Shown piece after piece: positions 5,637 to 5,682 of a stretch of DNA of 5,682 nucleotides. How positions within the stretch are numbered: position 1 is the first letter of the stretch; each line of letters opens with the position of its first letter. The notes beneath the pieces are model-generated. The model was not told where the DNA came from. It ran no database searches and worked only from the letters and a program-made list of their open reading frames with translations. Made by a program: the position numbers and the translations under genes. The stretch comes from JAADDK01 sp964425415 (GTDB lineage: Archaea; Thermoplasmatota; Thermoplasmata; Thermoplasmatales; Aciduliprofundaceae), in assembly GCA_964425415.1 (NCBI GenBank), contig CAYRMJ010000077.1:1-5682 (forward strand). The letters are read 5' to 3'.

Positions 5637-5682
5637 GAAATAGATTGAAAAGGGAGATTATAATAAGCATCTCTCTATAACC

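Noticed and set aside
5654..5673. GAGAT/ATCTC 5-bp inverted repeat at the right edge
   Set aside because: Short stem with a 10-nt AT-rich loop, expected by chance in such DNA. The window ends too soon to judge.
1..5682. CRISPR array, insertion sequence, integrase or defence genes
   Set aside because: No regularly spaced repeats, terminal inverted repeats, transposase motifs or attachment-site duplication next to the tRNA could be found by eye. The gap next to the tRNA leaves a small possibility of an element there.

Overview
The window looks like a piece of a euryarchaeal genome, probably from an anaerobe and quite likely a thermophile. The reasons are a NurA-HerA pair (the archaeal DNA-end-resection nuclease and hexameric translocase), TATA-type promoter elements at archaeal spacing, Shine-Dalgarno sites of the GGAGGTG type, a tRNA-Leu without encoded CCA and with an almost all-G-C acceptor stem, and an NfnAB-type electron-bifurcating transhydrogenase resembling that of Thermococcales. 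A relative of Aciduliprofundum (DHVE2) or another Thermoplasmata-like or Thermococcales-like lineage would fit, but the sequence alone does not settle this.

Left part (1-2787, + strand): the possible tail of an unidentified gene overlaps the start of nurA by 4 nt. nurA runs to 1271, and its last codons plus stop form a perfect Shine-Dalgarno site for herA (1276-2787). This is a compact, probably co-transcribed repair operon. HerA pumps DNA into or through the NurA nuclease dimer to make 3' overhangs for recombination, normally with Mre11-Rad50, which are not seen here.

Middle (2788-3231): a tRNA-Leu(CAA) gene lies on the minus strand only 2 nt after the herA stop and has its own TATA box at about 2899-2907. 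AT-rich intergenic DNA follows, then a run of exactly 100 N (3026-3125) that is almost certainly a scaffold gap of arbitrary length. Past the gap come a short palindrome and the T-rich terminator of the next operon.

Right part (3232-5682, - strand): nfnA then nfnB, with overlapping or nearly abutting ends, encode the small and large subunits of the NADH-dependent reduced ferredoxin:NADP+ oxidoreductase (older name: sulfide dehydrogenase SudBA). The enzyme balances the ferredoxin, NADH and NADPH pools. Upstream of nfnA are a TATA-like box giving a very short leader, an 8-bp perfect dyad with half-sites 22 bp apart that could be a regulator site, and a short T-rich end of the window. Hand-counted samples suggest the Nfn half is about 14 points richer in GC than the nurA-herA half.

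No CRISPR array, insertion sequence or defence island was seen. This is mostly housekeeping DNA, and the most useful second looks concern start sites, the convergent tRNA, the nfnA dyad and the gap.
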